This document shows positions 53,592 to 63,626 of a stretch of 64,000 nucleotides of DNA, one piece after another; positions within the stretch are counted from its first letter, which is position 1, and every line of letters begins with the position of its first letter. This stretch comes from Secundilactobacillus yichangensis (GTDB taxonomy: Bacteria > Bacillota > Bacilli > Lactobacillales > Lactobacillaceae), in contig NZ_BOLK01000004.1 in the NCBI RefSeq assembly GCF_016861565.1, forward strand, positions 1 to 64,000. Reading direction: 5' to 3'. A model generated the notes under the pieces. That model was not told the origin of the DNA. It did no database searches and saw only the letters and a list, made by a program, of their open reading frames with translations. A program made the position numbers and the translations under genes.

Positions 53592-54230
53592 TTGGCAGAA
53601 ACAAAAATTCCAAAGGCCACGGCCAAACGATTACCAATTTATTATCGTTATCTGAATATTTTACACGATTCTGATAAGAACCGGGTATCGTCAACGGAAC
53701 TTTCAGAGGCTGTTAAAGTTGATTCAGCAACGATTCGTCGTGATTTTTCATATTTTGGTGCCCTCGGGAAACGGGGTTACGGCTATGACGTTGACAGTTT
53801 ATTGAAGTTTTTCAAGAAGATTTTAAATCAGGATAAGCTGACTAACGCGGCCCTTATTGGTGTAGGTAATTTAGGTAATGCGCTTTTAAACTTTAATTTC
53901 CATCAGAATAGTAACGTACGGATCAGCGCTGCTTTTGATGTTCGGCCTGATATTGCAAACACTGTTCAAAGCGGTGTTCCAATTTACCCGATGTCAGAAT
54001 TACGTAAGCAACTGGAAGACCAGCAAATTAAAATTGTGATTTTAACAGTGCCCGAATCCGTTGCCCAAAACGTCACGGACAGCGCTGTTGCCGGTGGCGT
54101 TCAAGGCATCCTGAACTTCACACCTCTGCGGGTGTCAGTTCCTGCTAATGTCCGGGTTCAAAACGTTGATTTGACCAATGAACTGCAGACGCTAATTTAC
54201 TTCCTAGATCATTATAATGAAGAAAACTAG
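53592..54230 (+). CDS. rex: Redox-sensing transcriptional repressor Rex
   Basis: The 212-residue dimeric regulator senses the NADH/NAD ratio. Its winged helix includes [26 protein letters not shown]-type sequence near residue 36, and the Rossmann motif reads [15 protein letters not shown] near 88. A C-terminal swapped helix is present. TTG start behind AAGGAGGAG. In Bacillus it also stands between ydiF and groES. Confidence 0.96.
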   Translation: MAETKIPKATAKRLPIYYRYLNILHDSDKNRVSSTELSEAVKVDSATIRRDFSYFGALGKRGYGYDVDSLLKFFKKILNQDKLTNAALIGVGNLGNALLNFNFHQNSNVRISAAFDVRPDIANTVQSGVPIYPMSELRKQLEDQQIKIVILTVPESVAQNVTDSAVAGGVQGILNFTPLRVSVPANVRVQNVDLTNELQTLIYFLDHYNEEN

Positions 54231-54258
54231 CAAAGTGCAAATTCATAAATGATTCATT

Positions 54259-54307
54259 TAAAACAGCTTGATTATCAGTTAATTGACTGGTATTTAAGCT
54301 GTTTTTG
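54259..54307 (+). terminator. Terminator of rex
   Basis: AAACAGCTT pairs with AAGCTGTTT, with an inner CAGT/GACTG stem, followed by T. Confidence 0.8.
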
Positions 54308-54380
54308 TTTTGAAACAAATAATTTGTTTTACTTTCATCTTTATAAAATTGAGTTAATCACTTTTTTTTAAGTAAATCTC

Positions 54381-54447
54381 TTGCAATTGGGTGGGAATAA
54401 TTTTATAGTATTAATTGTGGTTAGCACTTATGTTAGGTGAGTGCTAA
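54381..54447 (+). promoter_or_regulatory. groESL promoter and CIRCE element
   Basis: TTGCAA and TATAGT (54404-54409) are 17 nt apart. Right after the start site comes TTAGCACTT, nine bases, GAGTGCTAA (54421-54447), the CIRCE inverted repeat with one changed base, which is bound by HrcA. Heat induction of groESL through HrcA follows. Confidence 0.95.
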
Positions 54448-54482
54448 TAGTGCTAAAACTTATATTTATTGGAGGGATTCAA

Positions 54483-54767
54483 GTGTTAAAACCATTAGGA
54501 GACCGTGTAATTTTACAAGCACAAGAAGAAGAAGAACAAACTGTTGGTGGCATCGTGCTAGCAAGCAACGCTCAAGAAAAGCCACAAACTGGCAAAGTTG
54601 TTGCTGTAGGTGATGGCCGTGTGCTTGACAATGGTGAAAAGGTTGCGCCAAGTGTTAAAGAAGGCGACACTGTCTTATTTGATAAATACGCAGGCACTGA
54701 AGTTAAGTATAACGGTGACTCTTATCTAGTTGTTCATGAAAAGGATCTTGTCGCAATCGTCGACTAG
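54483..54767 (+). CDS. groES: Co-chaperonin GroES
   Basis: The 94-residue lid of the GroEL chamber is full length, with [11 protein letters not shown] at the start, the mobile-loop residues [17 protein letters not shown] and [18 protein letters not shown] at 54483 behind GGAGGG; the longer open frame runs back into the CIRCE leader. Confidence 0.97.
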   Translation: MLKPLGDRVILQAQEEEEQTVGGIVLASNAQEKPQTGKVVAVGDGRVLDNGEKVAPSVKEGDTVLFDKYAGTEVKYNGDSYLVVHEKDLVAIVD

Positions 54768-54824
54768 TTCAGAACGCAACTAGAACTAAATCTTTAAACT
54801 ATATTATTTATGAGGTGAAGTTAA

Positions 54825-56459
<1,635 letters not shown>

Positions 56460-56497
56460 CATCACGTTTAAACGGCTAACGTTTAAATTGATAATTA

Positions 56498-56537
56498 AAA
56501 GCACTTGGAATGGCTGACCATTTCAAGTGCTTTTTTT
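56498..56537 (+). terminator. Terminator of groESL
   Basis: AAAGCACTTG pairs with CAAGTGCTTT around a loop that contains TGG/CCA, followed by seven T. Confidence 0.92.
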
Positions 56538-56776
56538 GCGGACTCACGACCAGAATTCATACTCTGCTGAAAGTTTTATTAGGGCTTGCAGTGAAACCCA
56601 TTGGGATTGTTTTTTGACAGCTTGCTTTCGCGTGATGGTTTGTTGTACAATACCAATTGATTTTGCATACCCATTGCGGCATTCACTTATTTTAGATATT
56701 AATTTTCGAAAGGAGCTATCAGTCACTGCAGTCTCGTGGTTGATAGCTGCTATTCGTCGATAAAGGAGTAAAAATC
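56538..56776 (+). promoter_or_regulatory. kimA upstream region
   Basis: TTGCTT (56622-56627) and TACAAT (56646-56651) are 18 nt apart and form a plausible promoter. In the leader, AGCTATCA pairs with TGATAGCT (56714-56748). I do not see the conserved blocks of the c-di-AMP (ydaO) riboswitch that precedes kimA in Bacillus, so that control seems to be absent here. Confidence 0.5.
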
Positions 56777-58612
56777 ATGTGGCGTTATTTGAAACGGTTA
56801 CTCATTGGTAAACCGTTGAAGACGACGGATGAGGGTGGACAGGCTTTAACCAAGTTTAAAGCGCTGGCGTTGCTCTCTTCTGATGCGTTATCTTCAGTCG
56901 CATATGGGACTGAACAAATTACAACAGTTTTGATTACACTTTCTGCGGCTGCCTTAATGTATCAACTTTGGGTTGCTGCTTTAGTGCTGGTCTTACTGTT
57001 CGCAATCACGTTGTCATATCAACAAATTATTCACGCCTACCCTTCTGGGGGAGGTGCGTACGTTGTTGCAACAACTAACTGGGGACAACCAGCTGGCTTG
57101 GTTGCCGGTGGTTCACTGTTAGTTGATTATATGCTGACCGTGGCGGTTTCTGTTACTTCAGGTACTGATGCTATTATTTCTGCAATACCCGCCCTTAGCG
57201 CTCACCAAGTCGGTATTTCGATCATTTTAGTTTTGATGATTATGGGAATGAACTTGCGAGGGTTGCGAGAGTCAGCCTCGTTGCTGACGTTACCGGTTTA
57301 CTTCTTTATCCTCATGATCTTTATCATGATTGGCTGGGGAATCTTTGAAATTGTTACCGGGCACGTTGCATACCACGCCTCAGCGGCCGTTGGTGCTCCA
57401 GTCCAGGGAATGACCCTGGTACTGTTCCTCCGTGCGTTTTCTAGTGGTTCTTCATCTCTGACAGGGGTTGAAGCGATTAGTAACGCGGTGCCTAATTTCC
57501 GGAAGCCTAAGAGTCATAATGCCAGTGCAACACTTGCCATTATGGCGGCAATTTTGGCGTTCTTCTTCGGTGGTATTACTTTCTTAAGTTACTATATAGG
57601 CATTAAGCCGATGGCTGATAACACCGTTTTGTCACAAATTGGTCAAGCTGTTTTTGGTCATGGCTTGATTTATTATCTGTTGCAATTAGCTACGGCTGCT
57701 ATTTTGGCAGTTGCCGCTAACACTGGGTTCTCGGCTTTCCCAATTCTGGCTTACAACCTGGCTAAGGATAAGTTCTTGCCACATGCTTATTTAGACCGTG
57801 GGGATCGTTTAGGTTACTCAAACGGTATTATTTCACTTGCCATTGGGGCGATTTTCCTGATTGTCATCTTCCACGGAAAAACCAGCCTGTTAATTCCACT
57901 TTACGCCGTTGGGGTTTTCGTGCCATTTACATTATCTCAATCCGGAATGATACGGCACTGGTTTAGAGTTCGTGAGGGTAAGTGGCAACTTAAAGCCTGC
58001 ATTAACTTCCTGGGAGCTTTCATTTCGTTTGCACTGGTTGTTTGTCTCTTCTTCCTGCATTTTCCTAACGTTTGGCCTTATCTGATTGTCATGCCTGCTG
58101 TGATCTACATGTTCTACCGAATTCATCGGCACTACATCAACGTCGCGCACCAACTGCGTGTGAGTGAAAATAGCGATGCGGTTAACCATCATTACGATGG
58201 TGCAACGGTGATCGTCTTGGTTAGCGATGTGACTCAAGTAACCGCTCACGCTATCGACTATGCCCGATCAGTAGGGGACTACGTGATCGCCATGCACGTG
58301 TCTTTTGATGAGAATCCGCGTAAGGAACATAAGACAGCTCAGAAGTTTAAGGTAGAATTTCCTGATGTCCGCTTTGTTGATATTCATTCGTCGTACCGGT
58401 CAATCATCACACCAACGTTACGGTTCTGTGATGTGATCGCCAAGCGAGCTGCTGAACGAAACTTCACCACCACCGTCTTGGTACCCCAATTTGTACCGCG
58501 TCGGCCATGGCAGAATGTTTTGCATAACCAGACTGCTTTGAGACTTCGTTCTGCTTTGAATACACGTCAGAACATCATTGTTTCCACTTATAGTTATCAC
58601 TTAAAGAGATAG
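56777..58612 (+). CDS. kimA: KimA-type potassium importer (APC superfamily)
   Basis: The 611-residue protein begins LKRLLIGKPLKTT and LALLSSDALSSVAYGTEQI, the hallmark of KimA (YdaO) proton-potassium symporters, and has about 12 membrane segments. From residue 460 a cytoplasmic USP-like domain follows, with TVIVLVSDVTQVTAHAIDYARS and HSSYRSIITP, which in Bacillus binds c-di-AMP and inhibits transport. Length equals the Bacillus protein. ATG behind AAAGGAG. Single gene. Confidence 0.93.
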   Translation: MWRYLKRLLIGKPLKTTDEGGQALTKFKALALLSSDALSSVAYGTEQITTVLITLSAAALMYQLWVAALVLVLLFAITLSYQQIIHAYPSGGGAYVVATTNWGQPAGLVAGGSLLVDYMLTVAVSVTSGTDAIISAIPALSAHQVGISIILVLMIMGMNLRGLRESASLLTLPVYFFILMIFIMIGWGIFEIVTGHVAYHASAAVGAPVQGMTLVLFLRAFSSGSSSLTGVEAISNAVPNFRKPKSHNASATLAIMAAILAFFFGGITFLSYYIGIKPMADNTVLSQIGQAVFGHGLIYYLLQLATAAILAVAANTGFSAFPILAYNLAKDKFLPHAYLDRGDRLGYSNGIISLAIGAIFLIVIFHGKTSLLIPLYAVGVFVPFTLSQSGMIRHWFRVREGKWQLKACINFLGAFISFALVVCLFFLHFPNVWPYLIVMPAVIYMFYRIHRHYINVAHQLRVSENSDAVNHHYDGATVIVLVSDVTQVTAHAIDYARSVGDYVIAMHVSFDENPRKEHKTAQKFKVEFPDVRFVDIHSSYRSIITPTLRFCDVIAKRAAERNFTTTVLVPQFVPRRPWQNVLHNQTALRLRSALNTRQNIIVSTYSYHLKR

Positions 58613-58737
58613 CTGTTTAAAGAGAGAAAAAGGGGACTGTGCCATAAGTCTATATTGATCAGTATTTCAATCAAATTTTTTAACTAAAATTCATTATGAT
58701 TGTGTTTTTGTCCAGCACTTCAATATGGCCTAATCAT

Positions 58738-58850
58738 GTGTCAAAACTCAGATTCCGGCCATTTAACGCAAATAATGCCTATTACGACAAGGTCCGCCGG
58801 AATAGGCATTATTTGCGTTAAATTCTGGAATCTACCGAGATTTGTCACAC
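58738..58850. repeat. Long palindromic element
   Basis: A perfect 23 bp inverted repeat (58761-58783 with 58801-58823) has a 17 nt centre. Outside a small mismatch zone the pairing resumes as AGATTCC/GGAATCT and then GTGTCAAAACTC with GAGATTTGTCACAC, giving arms of about 47 bp. No T run follows, so it is not an ordinary terminator. It may be a miniature mobile element or a structured RNA. Confidence 0.85.
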
Positions 58851-58980
58851 ACGCTTGTGTTACAGCCGGTTCTTTGTAAGATGAATTTTCTCAGTATGAG
58901 ATTGAATACCTTAGTTTGGCGATGATGCTGAAACTCGATTAAAAAGGCATTGCGATAGGTGTGGCTGTTCAGGTGGACAA

Positions 58981-59010
58981 GAAAAGCCGCCAGAACATCA
59001 TCTGACGGCT
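58981..59010 (-). terminator. Terminator of lrgAB
   Basis: On the complementary strand AGCCGTCAGA pairs with TCTGGCGGCT (one G-T pair) around six bases and is followed by TTTTC. Confidence 0.8.
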
Positions 59011-59091
59011 CATTTGTTGAAATAGGATATGGCATCCTAAGTTTTTTGTAGTTTTGTAGTTGAGAAAATTTTTTTAAAATTAGTAGTTTAT

Positions 59092-59856
59092 TTAGAACAA
59101 GCCCATCATGTGTGCAAATGGCGGAACGACGATGTCTACAACGATTGAGATGACAACAACGGCGATAGAAGCCATGGCACCTTGAATGGAACCCAGTTGA
59201 ACGGCTTTAGCTGAACCAACCGTATGTCCCGCAGTACCTAAACCTAAACCAGCACCAACTGGATCGCTGTTTAAGCGGAAGATCTTGATTAAGAAATCAG
59301 CTAAGGCGTAAATTAAGACGGCGTTGATGATACATGCCATCGCGGTTACGGCCGGCACACCACCAACAGCACCAGAGATCGGCATTGCAATGGCAGTGGT
59401 TGCAGCTTGTGGTAACATAGAAGAAATCATGGCATTGTTAAGACCTAATGCCTTTGATACGTAGTAGATAGCGAATAATGAGATTACCATACCAATAATT
59501 AGTGATAAAATAATCTCTAACCAGAACTTTTTAACAACGTCGTTCCGACGGTAGAGTGGAATGGCAAAAGCAATGGTAGCAGGGTTCAGGAACCAAAATA
59601 GGATGTCACCACCGGGCTTGTAGGCTGATTGATAGAAGGTTGGTAATGATACGCCGAACCATTTAGCCATAAGCCAAAGAATGAAGATACCTAGAACCAT
59701 ACCAACGAATAATGGCTGGAATAAGAAGAAACCGTTTGAAATTTTAAATAAATATTGACCAATAAGAAAGACTGCCAGTGATAAGAAAATACCAAAGAAT
59801 GCTATGCCACCAACTTTCGGATCTAAAGCATTACCGAAAAAGTTCACCCAGGTCAT
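59092..59856 (-). CDS. lrgB: LrgB-family membrane protein
   Basis: The protein of 254 residues has seven or more membrane segments and the family motifs LNPATIAFAIPLY, MLPQAATTAIAMPIS and GLGTAGHTVGSAKA. With LrgA it forms a pair first described as antiholin-like in Staphylococcus and shown to import pyruvate in Bacillus (PftAB) and in Streptococcus mutans. ATG at 59856 lies 9 nt after AAAGGA; an in-frame TTG at 59865 abuts that site. Confidence 0.92.
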   Translation of the reverse strand: MTWVNFFGNALDPKVGGIAFFGIFLSLAVFLIGQYLFKISNGFFLFQPLFVGMVLGIFILWLMAKWFGVSLPTFYQSAYKPGGDILFWFLNPATIAFAIPLYRRNDVVKKFWLEIILSLIIGMVISLFAIYYVSKALGLNNAMISSMLPQAATTAIAMPISGAVGGVPAVTAMACIINAVLIYALADFLIKIFRLNSDPVGAGLGLGTAGHTVGSAKAVQLGSIQGAMASIAVVVISIVVDIVVPPFAHMMGLF

Positions 59857-59895
59857 GTAACTCAATCCTTTCTATGCTTGAGAGGGTTTACTGAA

Positions 59896-60342
59896 TTATT
59901 CAACATCAGTAGATTTGTGGAACACCTTACGACTGATAGCCATAAATCCAGCAGTAGTATATGCAACTACAACTAACAGAATGACTGTTGCCAAAATGAT
60001 AGTTACAATGAGCATAACACCGGTCAAAACGCCGTCATCTGTAAATACGTTCAGTGAGTTAGCCATTTGAACACCAGATGGGACGAACAAGAAAGCAATT
60101 AAGCTAATCAAAAAGTCAGCCATCTTCTCAACTTGATATAGTTTTATGATGTGCGATGCTAACAGAACATACATCAAGATAAGACCAATAACCGGAGTTG
60201 GAACCGGGAAAGATTTGGGAAACAGTGGCGACAGCAGTGAAGAAACAAATAAAACGGTTGCAAAAATACACATTTGCTGCAAAATAGGAGCCGGTTCGTG
60301 CTCGGTTCCATCAGTTTTCGAAGCTTGCTGGTTACTTGCCAT
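59896..60342 (-). CDS. lrgA: LrgA-family membrane protein (holin-like fold)
   Basis: The 148-residue protein has a hydrophilic N-terminal tail of about 25 residues and four membrane segments, with FPVPTPVIGLILMYVLL and LFVPSGVQMAN as the CidA/LrgA signature. It is 39 nt upstream of lrgB and co-transcribed. ATG behind AAGGAG. Upstream sites suggest control by CcpA and possibly Rex. Confidence 0.92.
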   Translation of the reverse strand: MASNQQASKTDGTEHEPAPILQQMCIFATVLFVSSLLSPLFPKSFPVPTPVIGLILMYVLLASHIIKLYQVEKMADFLISLIAFLFVPSGVQMANSLNVFTDDGVLTGVMLIVTIILATVILLVVVAYTTAGFMAISRKVFHKSTDVE

Positions 60343-60364
60343 AATTCAACACTCCTTTCAAAAA

Positions 60365-60441
60365 GTCAGAAAATTTTCACAAACTAGTAAAGCGCTTTCG
60401 CTTCACAATGTAAGTATACTCACAATCAGATTTAAGCGCAA
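60365..60441 (-). promoter_or_regulatory. lrgAB promoter with cre and Rex-like sites
   Basis: On the complementary strand TTGCGC (60436-60441) and TATACT (60413-60418) are exactly 17 nt apart. Just past the start site lies the pseudo-palindrome AGTAAAGCGCTTTCGCT (60386-60402), cre-like at 11 of 14 positions. Further on, 60365-60382 (complement TTGTGAAAATTTTCTGAC) fits the Rex operator at 11 of 14 fixed positions, with a perfect left half. Confidence 0.6.
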
Positions 60442-60557
60442 GGTAATAGCCCTAGTGTAATCGTTTACCCTGTTAAATTTACTTGTGTAATTAATACTTT
60501 AGTTGATTAGATTGCTCATTTTATTTAAGATTATCTGAAAAATTTTAGGGTGAGTGA

Positions 60558-60586
60558 TTGTGTTTACTGAAAGCGGTTTGTATAAT
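60558..60586 (+). promoter_or_regulatory. Promoter of tagO
   Basis: TTGTGT and TATAAT are 17 nt apart. The spacer contains TGAAAGCGGTTTGT (60568-60581), which resembles a cre site. Confidence 0.7.
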
Positions 60587-60619
60587 AGTATCAATGTGTC
60601 ATGAAGAGAGGAAACCATT

Positions 60620-61714
60620 ATGAAATTTGAAATCATCGTCAGTTTAGTTGCGACTATGATTTTATCCGCTATCCTGACACCGTTCGTCCGAAAATTGGCG
60701 TTCCGTGTAGGAGCAATCGATAAACCAAATGCAAGAAGAGTGAATAAAGTACCAATGCCTACTATGGGTGGTCTAGCTATTTTTCTTGCTTATACCTTTG
60801 CGACTGTTTTCCTATTAAGATTTCAAATCCCTACGCGTCAATTATGGGGAGTTCTCGCGGGGGAATGCGTTATTATTGCAACGGGGGTTATTGATGATAT
60901 TTTTGAATTAAAGCCCCGTCAAAAGGTGCTAGGAATTTCAATTGCAGCGTTGGTCGTTTATTTTGCGGCTGGCGTCAAGATGAGCCACATTACGATTCCC
61001 TTTTTAGGACTGGTTTCATTAGGCTGGTTGAGCCTGCCGATTACATGGATCTGGATATTAGCCATTACTAACGCAGTTAACTTAATTGACGGACTGGATG
61101 GCCTGGCCACCGGGGTTGGCATTATTGCGCTCTCAACGATGGGGGTTACTGGATTATTTTTCCTGAACGTTGCTAATACCTTTGTTGGAATCAGTATTTT
61201 TGCATTGGTGGCCGCCATGATAGGCTTTTTACCGTATAACTTTTTCCCGGCACGGATTTATCTAGGAGATACTGGTTCACTGTTTATTGGGTTTATGATG
61301 TCGGTGTTTTCACTGTATGGTCTGAAAAACGTTACTTTTATTTCAGTGATCATCCCAGTGATTATTATGGGCGTGCCGATTACCGATACAGTTTACGCTA
61401 TTTTGCGGAGGATGCTGAATCGGCAGCCAATTTCCCATGCCGATAAGCATCATTTACACCATCGGTTGATGCAAATTGGGCTGACTCACCGGCAAACGGT
61501 ACTGGTTATTTACGGCATCGCGTTGATTTTCGCTTTTATTTCTCTGATGTACCCAATTTCACCAACGTGGGGGACGATTTGTTTAACTATCGCTAGTCTG
61601 GTTGGTCTAGAGCTGTTTGTGGAAGCCATCGGGCTGGTAGGTGTTAACCGTCAGCCGCTGTTAAATTGGATCAAACGGATCGTAAAGGGAACGACTTCCA
61701 AAAATTCACATTGA
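60620..61714 (+). CDS. tagO: Undecaprenyl-phosphate GlcNAc-1-phosphate transferase TagO
   Basis: The 364-residue integral membrane protein of the MraY/WecA family begins wall teichoic acid synthesis by linking GlcNAc-1-phosphate to the lipid carrier. Catalytic motifs are visible: DKPNARRVNKVPMPTMGGL, GVIDDIFELKPRQK, NAVNLIDGLDGLATG, the LGDTGSLFIG block and the HxHHxxL-type DKHHLHHRLMQIGL. ATG behind GAGAGG. It supplies TagA and, in the end, the LCP ligase of this window. Confidence 0.93.
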   Translation: MKFEIIVSLVATMILSAILTPFVRKLAFRVGAIDKPNARRVNKVPMPTMGGLAIFLAYTFATVFLLRFQIPTRQLWGVLAGECVIIATGVIDDIFELKPRQKVLGISIAALVVYFAAGVKMSHITIPFLGLVSLGWLSLPITWIWILAITNAVNLIDGLDGLATGVGIIALSTMGVTGLFFLNVANTFVGISIFALVAAMIGFLPYNFFPARIYLGDTGSLFIGFMMSVFSLYGLKNVTFISVIIPVIIMGVPITDTVYAILRRMLNRQPISHADKHHLHHRLMQIGLTHRQTVLVIYGIALIFAFISLMYPISPTWGTICLTIASLVGLELFVEAIGLVGVNRQPLLNWIKRIVKGTTSKNSH

Positions 61715-61735
61715 TTTTAAACTGATGACTATCAA

Positions 61736-61773
61736 AAAGAACTGCCAATCTTTAAAGATGGCAGTTCTTTTAT
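61736..61773. terminator. Bidirectional terminator between tagO and the acyltransferase
   Basis: AAAGAACTGCCA pairs with TGGCAGTTCTTT around an 11-base loop, between convergent genes. Confidence 0.9.
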
Positions 61774-61782
61774 TTTGGCTGA

Positions 61783-62841
61783 TTAATTTACCGCTGATTT
61801 ATGGGTCAAACGCCGCAGCAGACGGTCAATCAAGTGATCAAACAGCCAGCCTAAAACTAACGTTGCGAGTAATACCAGCAAGAAAGCTAACCAAGGGATT
61901 TTCATGATGGCTTTATTTTGGATTAGAATCATGGGAATTCGTTGGAGAATGTACAGGGAAAACATGGCACTGCCACCGACGTATTTCAGAAATCGATTCT
62001 TAAACCGGACCTTCATTGCCAGTAAGACGAAGAGAAACGGGAAACTGATTGCAGCAATTTGGTAGTAAAGGTAATGAATCAAGCCTTGGCTAAAGGCGCA
62101 CAGTAGGTAACTGCCGCAAAAGACGGCCAGGGTTGTTAAGCCCATAATCAAATAGTTGCGCCAATTCTTAGTGATTTGCGGCAGCCACTTCGTTTGATGG
62201 AGTGAAAATACAGTACCTGCAAAGTAGCTTAAAATGGTTTCGTGATACCAGCTTGGTAAAGTGAAATTGGCGATGATAATGTAGATAAACAAGCCGGTCA
62301 ATAAGTAGATCAACGCTTTTCGGTGACTATTTGCTGATAATTTGAACGCAAAATAAGTCAAACAGTAAAGTAACAGTATGGCGAAAATGTACCAGCCACT
62401 GTTACCAATTGTGGTTAAGCCAAAGTAAGCTAGTAATATTCGCTGGCCTGAGTAGTGAGTGTGCAGCATAACCGCCAAAATAATAAAGAGTGTGACCGCA
62501 AAGAAAAATTTTGCCCACACAAATAAGATGCGTTTAACGGGGAAGGTGTTGATATAGGCGCTTCCCCGTTTTTGCAGCTGCTCCATGATGCCAAAACCAG
62601 AAAAGAATAGAAACGTGGTGACAATCAGTTCACCTTTAGTTGACATCCATAGTGATGAGAGCGGTGTTAAATGTGAAGCCGGCAAGTAGGTGGAAAAGTG
62701 ACTAAACATGACTAGCAACAGGAAAAGGCCGTTGATTGTCGCCGTTGTATCACGATTCAGGTAACCCGGTTCCGGACCGGTTAGGTTTAACCGCATACTT
62801 GAAATGAAGAGCAGTGCCAAACAAATTAAAATGATATCCAC
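61783..62841 (-). CDS. Membrane acyltransferase family 3 protein
   Basis: The 352-residue protein has about ten membrane segments and the family's early arginine/histidine motif region (NGLFLLLVMFSHFS) and GELIVTTFLFFSGFGIMEQL. Such enzymes move acyl groups to sugars of exported polymers, and the gene beside tagO makes a cell-wall polymer a plausible acceptor; that is inference. There is no fused SGNH domain. Confidence 0.82.
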   Translation of the reverse strand: MDIILICLALLFISSMRLNLTGPEPGYLNRDTTATINGLFLLLVMFSHFSTYLPASHLTPLSSLWMSTKGELIVTTFLFFSGFGIMEQLQKRGSAYINTFPVKRILFVWAKFFFAVTLFIILAVMLHTHYSGQRILLAYFGLTTIGNSGWYIFAILLLYCLTYFAFKLSANSHRKALIYLLTGLFIYIIIANFTLPSWYHETILSYFAGTVFSLHQTKWLPQITKNWRNYLIMGLTTLAVFCGSYLLCAFSQGLIHYLYYQIAAISFPFLFVLLAMKVRFKNRFLKYVGGSAMFSLYILQRIPMILIQNKAIMKIPWLAFLLVLLATLVLGWLFDHLIDRLLRRLTHKSAVN

Positions 62842-62918
62842 AAGTTAACCTCCAGGTTGGTTCGTGTAATGATGGCTTATAGGTTAAAGCCGTATAAGAG
62901 AAGTGCATCAGGGTAGCT

Positions 62919-63575
62919 TTAGTCCTTAGCGTCCGGATAGACGGGAACATCGACTTCATGGTAATGTTCATCGCCTGATTTGATGGTGACCTGACCAGAA
63001 AGCAGGTTGGTAATTTCTGCTTGAACCGGTGCGGCATCATCGACATTTACGGCAATGGTGACATCAACGTTACTACCATAATTTGTATCAATCACGTTAA
63101 TCTGTTTCTGCTGAAGATGGTAGTTTAATTTTTCGTAATTGGCATAAGAAACAGTAAGATTGAGATCACGTTGAAGAACTTTTTCAACTAAACCAACTTT
63201 TTCAATAGCACGTGAAGTGGCGTTGCTGTAAGCCCGAATCAAACCGCCAGCACCCAATTTAGTGCCGCCAAAGTAACGGGTGACTACGGCAACAACGTCA
63301 TGGATTTTCATTCGTTTCAAAACTTCTAGGATTGGCACGCCGGCCGTTCCGGAAGGTTCGCCGTCGTCGCTTTCACGTTGCACCTCATCGTGCTCGCCTA
63401 CCATGTAAGCAAAACAGTTATGGTTGGCTTTAGGGTTATCTTGGCGGACGGATTCAATAAAGGCATCGGCAGCTTCCTTTGTGGCAACCCGTTGTACGCT
63501 GCAGATAAAACGGGATTTTTTAATTTCCAGCTCGTGAGAACCGCTGGCTTTAATTGTTAAATAGTTTTCTGACAT
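62919..63575 (-). CDS. yigZ: YigZ/IMPACT-family protein
   Basis: The 218-residue protein has the UPF0029 domain with KKSRFICSVQRV, the SDDGEPSGTAGVPIL motif and VVTRYFGGTKLGAGGLIRAYS. A C-terminal DUF1949 domain follows. The family is linked to translation regulation but the bacterial role is unclear. ATG at 63575 fits the family N-terminus; the frame is open further upstream into comFA. Divergence from comFA is conserved in lactobacilli. Confidence 0.92.
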   Translation of the reverse strand: MSENYLTIKASGSHELEIKKSRFICSVQRVATKEAADAFIESVRQDNPKANHNCFAYMVGEHDEVQRESDDGEPSGTAGVPILEVLKRMKIHDVVAVVTRYFGGTKLGAGGLIRAYSNATSRAIEKVGLVEKVLQRDLNLTVSYANYEKLNYHLQQKQINVIDTNYGSNVDVTIAVNVDDAAPVQAEITNLLSGQVTIKSGDEHYHEVDVPVYPDAKD

Positions 63576-63626
63576 TGATTGAATTACTCCATTTCCTGCG
63601 TATGTAGTTAATAAGGGGTGAAAATA

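Larger units (their letters stand above)
58613..59091. other. Intergenic region between kimA and lrgB without a gene
   Basis: This 479 bp gap between convergent genes holds the long inverted repeat at 58738-58850, the lrgAB terminator at 58981-59010 and a small hairpin AGGAT/ATCCT followed by six T (59022-59046). Frames open across it are shadows of the palindrome. The segment GGGACTGTGCCATAAGTC near 58633 and GGATATGGCATCC near 59023 vaguely resemble inverted ends, but this is not firm. Confidence 0.6.

Noticed and set aside
56538-56776. ydaO-type c-di-AMP riboswitch in the kimA leader
   Set aside because: None of the conserved aptamer blocks is visible; only a simple eight-pair hairpin is present.
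58832-59035. Open frame of 67 codons on the complementary strand in the kimA-lrgB gap
   Set aside because: It starts in the lrgAB terminator region and runs into the palindrome, has no ribosome site and no recognisable domain.
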